Positions 58,752 through 64,000 of a DNA stretch of 64,000 nucleotides are shown in pieces. How positions within the stretch are numbered: the stretch's first letter is position 1; the number at the start of each line of letters is the position of its first letter. Origin of the DNA: Siphonodentalium dalli (Eukaryota > Mollusca > Scaphopoda > Gadilida > Siphonodentaliidae); the NCBI GenBank assembly GCA_032622095.1, contig CP136069.1, positions 102,080,278 through 102,144,277 of the forward strand. Direction: 5' to 3'. The notes under the pieces were generated by a model. The model did not search any database. It was not told the origin of the DNA and was given only the letters and a program-made list of their open reading frames with translations. Position numbers and translations under genes: made by a program.

Positions 58752-60310
58752 CATTCAGTCCAGTGTTTGTATAACATTTGGGGGCTTCTTATTCCAGGTG
58801 AATGGGATCCTTTGCCCTTTATATTCACTTTGTATTGGGGTATTTTACAGTGCAAACAAGTTCGCGACTGACACTGGTGATTAGTCACTGAGTTATTTCA
58901 AATCGCCGAGTGAATACTACTACTGCCATCTATTCACAGGCATGTTATTAATGGCTTTAATATCTACTTGTTTGGGTAAGTTGTTTCTTTAACATTACGA
59001 GAGTTAGAACTGCATTATTTTATAATATACAACACTAAATGAACATATGACACATATAACAATTATGACTGGCTGGACTTATGTTGTCTTTGAATACCTT
59101 ATTATTTTACCTTTAAATAAGTGTTCAAACCACTTTAGAGCTATAGTACTTATTTACTTTTACCACTTAATTGACATACCACAACTTTATTATTAATATT
59201 AGATTGAATATTAATATAAATTGTACTTACCATTTCGGAATGATTTGAGCTTTTATTATTTAAACATATATTTTATGGGCACATATTTTAGCGTGCTTCC
59301 TCCCCAAAGATATTTACACGAAGAAAGTACCATTCTAAATCCCGGGGATTATAATTAGATTATTAAAACTTATTTAGAACTGGGCTTGTTTACTTTTTAA
59401 ATGGGATTCACTTACCAAGTATAGAGCAGTACATAATTAGAAGGACTACACAGAGTGGCGGGAAAGATATTAAAGGTACATACTAACCTGAGTATGGGTT
59501 TTAACCCCGCCACATTAGTATAGTGGACACCTCGTAAATCTTACAGCCACTGGGCACGTCACTGCTATATAGCTTACCCGTTGGTTATGAATTACTACCA
59601 GTTCTGAAACACCCATCCGTGTTCGCAAGACTTTATTCAGTTAAATGTGTTTATAATAATATATACATGAACTAGATCCCATCAACATTTCGGACCATAT
59701 TCGGATCATAACGTCGGACTTAACTTTAGGATTCTCTTAAAACACATCACACCAGCCTTAATTTGAAGACCATCTTATTAGTTAAGACCTTGTTCGTATG
59801 TTCGTAAAACGCATTTACGACTGAAGTTTGAACTTATGACCATCTTAAGTCCCAACTATGTCATAAGTTGCCTTCATGAAACTGGGTCCCTGAAAAACTG
59901 AGCGGAGTATTCGAATTCACTTTAAACTTGAACACCAAGTAACCCCGTTTTTGTGTTTGAGACAAAACATTTAAGTCACATGTCGTCTCTATCTTTTATC
60001 CGCTATTTGGCATTGCCTTTATTCCGCCTCCGATTCCGGATTTTGTGTTGTGCATCAACCGATACAACTTCGCAGAAATATTGGGCCGTGTTACTTTTAA
60101 AATTAGACGGTTAAAAATGGATTTTTGTTAAATAAACACACTAATGCAGTGGAACTTGATGTTCGTTACCTATTATGGCAAAACGTTAGGTATTTCAAGG
60201 TAACTACCGCTCGGATTTCAACAGAATGCCTGATATTTATGTTTAATGAACCAATATATATCTCGACGGGAAAGAACTGACAAACAACTCCAGTAGTGTG
60301 GTCGTGGTAC
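58752..60310. other. Intergenic, nothing recognised
   Basis: AT-rich, frequent stops in all frames, no repeat structure beyond short runs. Confidence 0.55.
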
Positions 60311-60315
60311 GCAAA

Positions 60316-61330
60316 AAAAGGGGTCAACCCAGAATAAATTGGTATAGAAGCGATCTCGGTGTCATTCAACGCGGGAGAATCTCTGCTACAACATATCCAA
60401 AATCCGCTAAAATCCGCTTTGGGCAAAATCCAGGATCCAACATGGCGTCCAACATGGCCGCCTTTAGTCAAACGAGATTCTGACTGAGATTAATTCGACA
60501 TAATGAGAACAAATGTTGCCATATTAATACAAATGTATACATTTTTGCGAAGGTAAAGTATTATGCCACATATCTATAGAAAAAAATGGAACCCCTCGCC
60601 CCAGATGGCTGCCAAAATGGTGGCCTAAATTCGAAAATTTGAAACTTTTGCCTAATATCTTAAAGATCAATTCCTGTTGTTTGATAATGGTTCAGACTGG
60701 CGACATTGATTAGTCATATTCATGTTAATTCATCATTGGAGCAATGAAAGATACCATAAATGGGGTCCCAGACTCATATACACCCTCAAAAATTTGATTT
60801 TACAGAACGCGGTATAAAATTCCACAAAAATCGCCATTGGGATTCCAGTCGTATATCAACAAGAAATGGACAGAACTGTACAATGTAAGTTGGGCATACC
60901 ATTATCTATAATTACTCCAATTCAATGAAACCCAAATTGGCGCTTTGTCTTAAAATGGCTGCCAAAATGGCGGTCAAAATATGGAAAATGGCAGATATTT
61001 AGAATGGTCGTCAGAGGGTTAGACCCAGAAGGAATTGGTAAAGAAACGGTTTTGTTGTCATTCGACGCGGGAGAATCTCGTGTATAACATATCCAAAATC
61101 CGCTAAAATCCGCTTTGGGGAAAATACAGAATTCAAGATGGCGTCCAACATGGTCGCCAATAATAATGAAAATAGCAAATATGTAGTTATTCACGAAAAC
61201 CCATTCGACAAAACGCCAATTCGGCACCAATACACATCATTGATTGAAATCAATGTTTTTTGTGGGTATGAGTAGCCAATCACGATTCAAAATGCTAAGA
61301 TGGCTACCAAAATGGCCACCAAAAATTGTC
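60316..61330 (+). repeat. Repeat family rich in ATGGCGGCC-like motifs
   Basis: About 150 bases at 60,316-60,465 (cattcaacgcgggagaatct, atccaaaatccgctaaaatc, atggcgtccaacatggccgc) recur at 61,012-61,160. Between and after them are further blocks with atggctgccaaaatggcgg (about 60,957) and gatggctaccaaaatggcca (about 61,300). Non-coding; frames on minus (60,166-60,471 and 60,922-61,230) only follow the repeat. Confidence 0.7.
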
Positions 61331-63760
61331 GAAATTTAAGTTCTGCTCAGAGGAAAGCCGAAACAACACTTCGGTTGTGAGCTAACGATGACAGACCTAT
61401 TAAACATGTTGCCAATAATCTACTACCACAATCAGTTCAGCCCGAAATGTTCCAACTAAGCAGTATCTACTGCAGGATCCAACACGATGTCCACTTATTA
61501 CGAGGGACTATCTGGAAATTAATTAAAAAGAAATTAAATTGCTACGAATCTGGATTATTTGAAAACACAGTGTCAACATTTCTACTTATAACGACTATTC
61601 GGAACATCAAATATATGGGCATCGGAAGCATCATGCTATAATAGGTTTTCCAGTGCTGGCGAAAGTGAAAAGGACAGGAGGGAAAAGCGAATAATCTGGG
61701 GTTTACTTAATTGGTGGGCAAGTTGGTTATCGGAGCTGGGGAGTTTCAAAGTAAAATTATTTTCTTCAATATCAAGAGGAAAAATGAAAATTCGCACGTA
61801 CATTGTATACCCTTCACACTTTATGTGACAATTCCGTGTCATGCGATTGTGGGTATATACATGTGGATAGACACATTCTAGTACATATATAGACGCACCT
61901 ATATCTTCTACACATTTAGTGAATTTCATCAATGATATGTAGACACAATGTGCGTCACGGCTGGATCTGACCCGTAGGCGTAAAGGTATCAACCATTTAG
62001 CTTGATTAACTGGCATTTCAAGGTTGTCATTGGATAGAAATACCACATGAACATGGTGATTAACAACATGTTTGTCTAAGAAATGTGAACAATGAACATG
62101 TTATTTTCCGGATGTTAGACAATCAAACTGCCACATAAGGCGTTCATCCATGCTCATCAGAGCACGAAATATGTGCAAATTAATGACACGAAAACTATTT
62201 CATGCGGACGACGTACTCTAGACCTACATCCAACGTCATTTCCTATTAACTTTTATTGTTTGTACGGACGGTTTCGAGGTTTGAAAATCCCGCTTGTCCA
62301 AGAAAACCTCCACATACTTACGGAGTCGATGTGTAAACAATGTATGGGGATAGTTTCTTCATACATATATGTATTTGGCACACGTATTTTCTAGAACATA
62401 AGAGATCACCATTTACCGGAGAGTTGATATCTGGGAAGAGATCAGAGTAAAAATACTTTTCTTACATGTCGAAATGGGGAATCCATGGGCTACATTTAGT
62501 TCCAGCTTGAAACTTGAAAATGATGGCCGAGCCCGAATAGTTAATATTTTGTCGCATCAGTGCTATAATGTAACCCACATTTTCAACTTTCCGAGAAAAT
62601 GAAGGTTGAAGTTTTTAGACAACATTTCTCCTAATGTTGACAAAGCATGAAGTATTGTTGTATTTATCCCAATGAAAACTGACAGCTGTTCATTGAACCA
62701 CATATTGTTTTCTGTTTATTCCCTCGTTTTCTTTTAAAAAGCAATAGCTTGTTTGGAGATATGACATTTTGCGTATGCCAGCGACGATTCGTTTCCGTGC
62801 TATAATGAAGTTGTGCTAATAAATGCAGATTAAGCTAAATATGGTGGCAATCGCATGTGTCTATGAACTAAAAAGTGCCTATTCTACACTATGAAAATTC
62901 ACCCATGTGCATCATCATACAGCAATGTGTGGAACAATCACAAAATTTAAATCACCAAATGATCACGTGACTAACATGGAGATACTGCCATATAGCACAC
63001 ATTTTAGAATTCACAAACACAAAACAGAAGTCACGTGGACAACATGAAGCGTCCGATTGGCTGCTGTTGGACATACGACCTCATAGCACGAATAATTGTA
63101 AAGATCGCTGGAGATACGACATTTGCTTCACTGGTTTGTGCGAATATTTGTCATCCAATGCAAGGACAGTTTGGCCCATCGGATTGGATTTTGTCTCACG
63201 ATTCGAATGGTATCAAATACTCATTTCCCGCCATAATGGATATACGACATTATAGCACTGATGAGTCGAGATTTTGTCAACCCGCGGGAAGCCACCAAAA
63301 GATTGAAAATAAATAGTTTTGATGTATATGAGCCACATACATGTATATGAGCCAACTATCAACTGCATCCACCACTCACAACTTCCATTATGTGATAAGC
63401 TGGGCAGAGTCTACCATTTTCGTTTTGGAAGCCATATTAGATAAAATTTATTGTTTCTTTTGGTCTATTTGAGATGGAATGTTCACATATAAAAGAAACG
63501 ATCAATTATTTTGTAGACAAGATCTGCTCATCCCTAAATATCAAATGTGACCAGAACCCCAAAGTCGATTTTGGTTAAATTTCATACCGCATTCGTTATA
63601 ACTTATTAGTGAAGGACCGGAGTAAACTATGATCTAATCTATTAGAAATGTCATTGCTGTAATGATCAGTTGACACGATCATTGGAAGAATATACCCATT
63701 GTTTCCCAGTTCAGAGAGCAACAAGTGATAAACAGAAGTGATAGAAAATAGTATTTTTCA
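61331..63760. other. Intergenic, nothing recognised
   Basis: No recognisable gene. atcacgtgac and gtcacgtgg occur at about 62,963 and 63,032 with some surrounding similarity (tagcacacat / tagcacgaat), perhaps an old short repeat. A frame of 136 codons on minus at 61,636-62,046 has no known motif. Confidence 0.5.
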
Positions 63761-63764
63761 CATC

Positions 63765-64000
63765 GGGTGGCCATTTTGGCAGCCATTTTTGGTACTGATT
63801 TTTAAGTTTTTACATAGAGCTAGCATAATGGCATCATAAAGGGGTATACATTCGTATTTATTTAGTCAATTTTATTCATCAACCACTACTTATAATGGAT
63901 TGAATGACACTGTGATCAATATCCGCCATTTTCCATATTTTGACCAACATTTTGGCAGCCATTTTGAGACAAAGCGCCAATTTGGGTTTCATTGAATTGG
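63765..64000 (-). repeat. Inverted copy of the ATGGCGGCC-like repeat, runs off the window
   Basis: 63,900-64,000 is the reverse complement of about 60,911-61,010 (ccaattcaatgaaacccaaa, ggcgctttgtct, aaaatggctgccaaaatg, tcaaaatatggaaaatggc) with few changes. The pair could be the two arms of an element of about 3 kb or more, but the outer end is outside the window. Confidence 0.75.

Overview
The window looks like a transposon-dense, AT-rich intergenic stretch of an invertebrate genome. I lean towards a mollusc, possibly a bivalve. The reasons are the kinds of non-LTR retrotransposon and a dispersed repeat ending in a 'gtctcaggtgagct'-type sequence (about 23,970-23,985 and 25,450-25,465) that I associate from memory with molluscan genomes. 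I recognise no intact host gene, rRNA, tRNA or CRISPR array. Every protein-coding sequence I can support belongs to a mobile element.

Layout. (1) 1-6,050: TG/TA microsatellite, a LINE-tail-like piece, a cluster of fold-back repeats built on TTTGCGAT..ATCGCAAA near-palindromes, then featureless DNA. (2) 6,096-31,805: one giant inverted-repeat structure of about 25.7 kb, set between two (TA)n tracts. Each arm begins with about 1 kb of unique-plus-138-bp-repeat sequence, mirrored at 6,116-7,139 and 30,801-31,800, and continues inward as a 361-bp satellite. The satellite runs in minus orientation at 7,140-18,470 (about 31 units), flips head-to-head near 18,467, and runs in plus orientation to 30,800 (about 19 units). 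The plus arm is interrupted at 22,920-28,281 by a 5,362-bp DNA transposon with GGCC(T/C)AAAATTCCTTA ends and an ATAT target duplication. That transposon carries a 15-bp motif six times near its ends, the broken tail of a protein with an HGKGPCDGVGG motif and a PHD finger (a possible transposase remnant), and a nested 892-bp MITE with near-perfect 78-bp TIRs and a 5-bp target duplication. (3) 31,860-36,430: mostly degenerate dispersed repeats, including a copy of the 138-bp repeat element. (4) 36,436-52,763: a LINE cluster. Family A (L1-type ORF1, endonuclease, YADD reverse transcriptase) has one near-full-length copy on plus (38,101-42,727). Its ORF1 is intact; its ORF2 has a nonsense codon and a frameshift. 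Family B (HADD reverse transcriptase) and further A fragments lie on minus. One B copy (47,215-50,793) sits between two 1,970-bp direct repeats, which reads as a LINE insertion with an exceptionally long target-site duplication. (5) 52,764-64,000: a possible 4.9-kb TTAA-flanked element (53,821-58,751) containing two fold-back MITEs and local duplications, then a repeat family rich in ATGGCGGCC-like motifs whose inverted partner runs off the end of the window.

How they fit together: the window records nested insertions (MITE in transposon in satellite in giant inverted repeat; LINE B in LINE A). The most unusual items are the giant satellite-armed inverted repeat with its cargo transposon, the 1.97-kb putative target duplication, and the same-frame ORF1-UAG-ORF2 arrangement with no AUG for ORF2. 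All assignments come from reading sequence and remembered family features; no database search was run.
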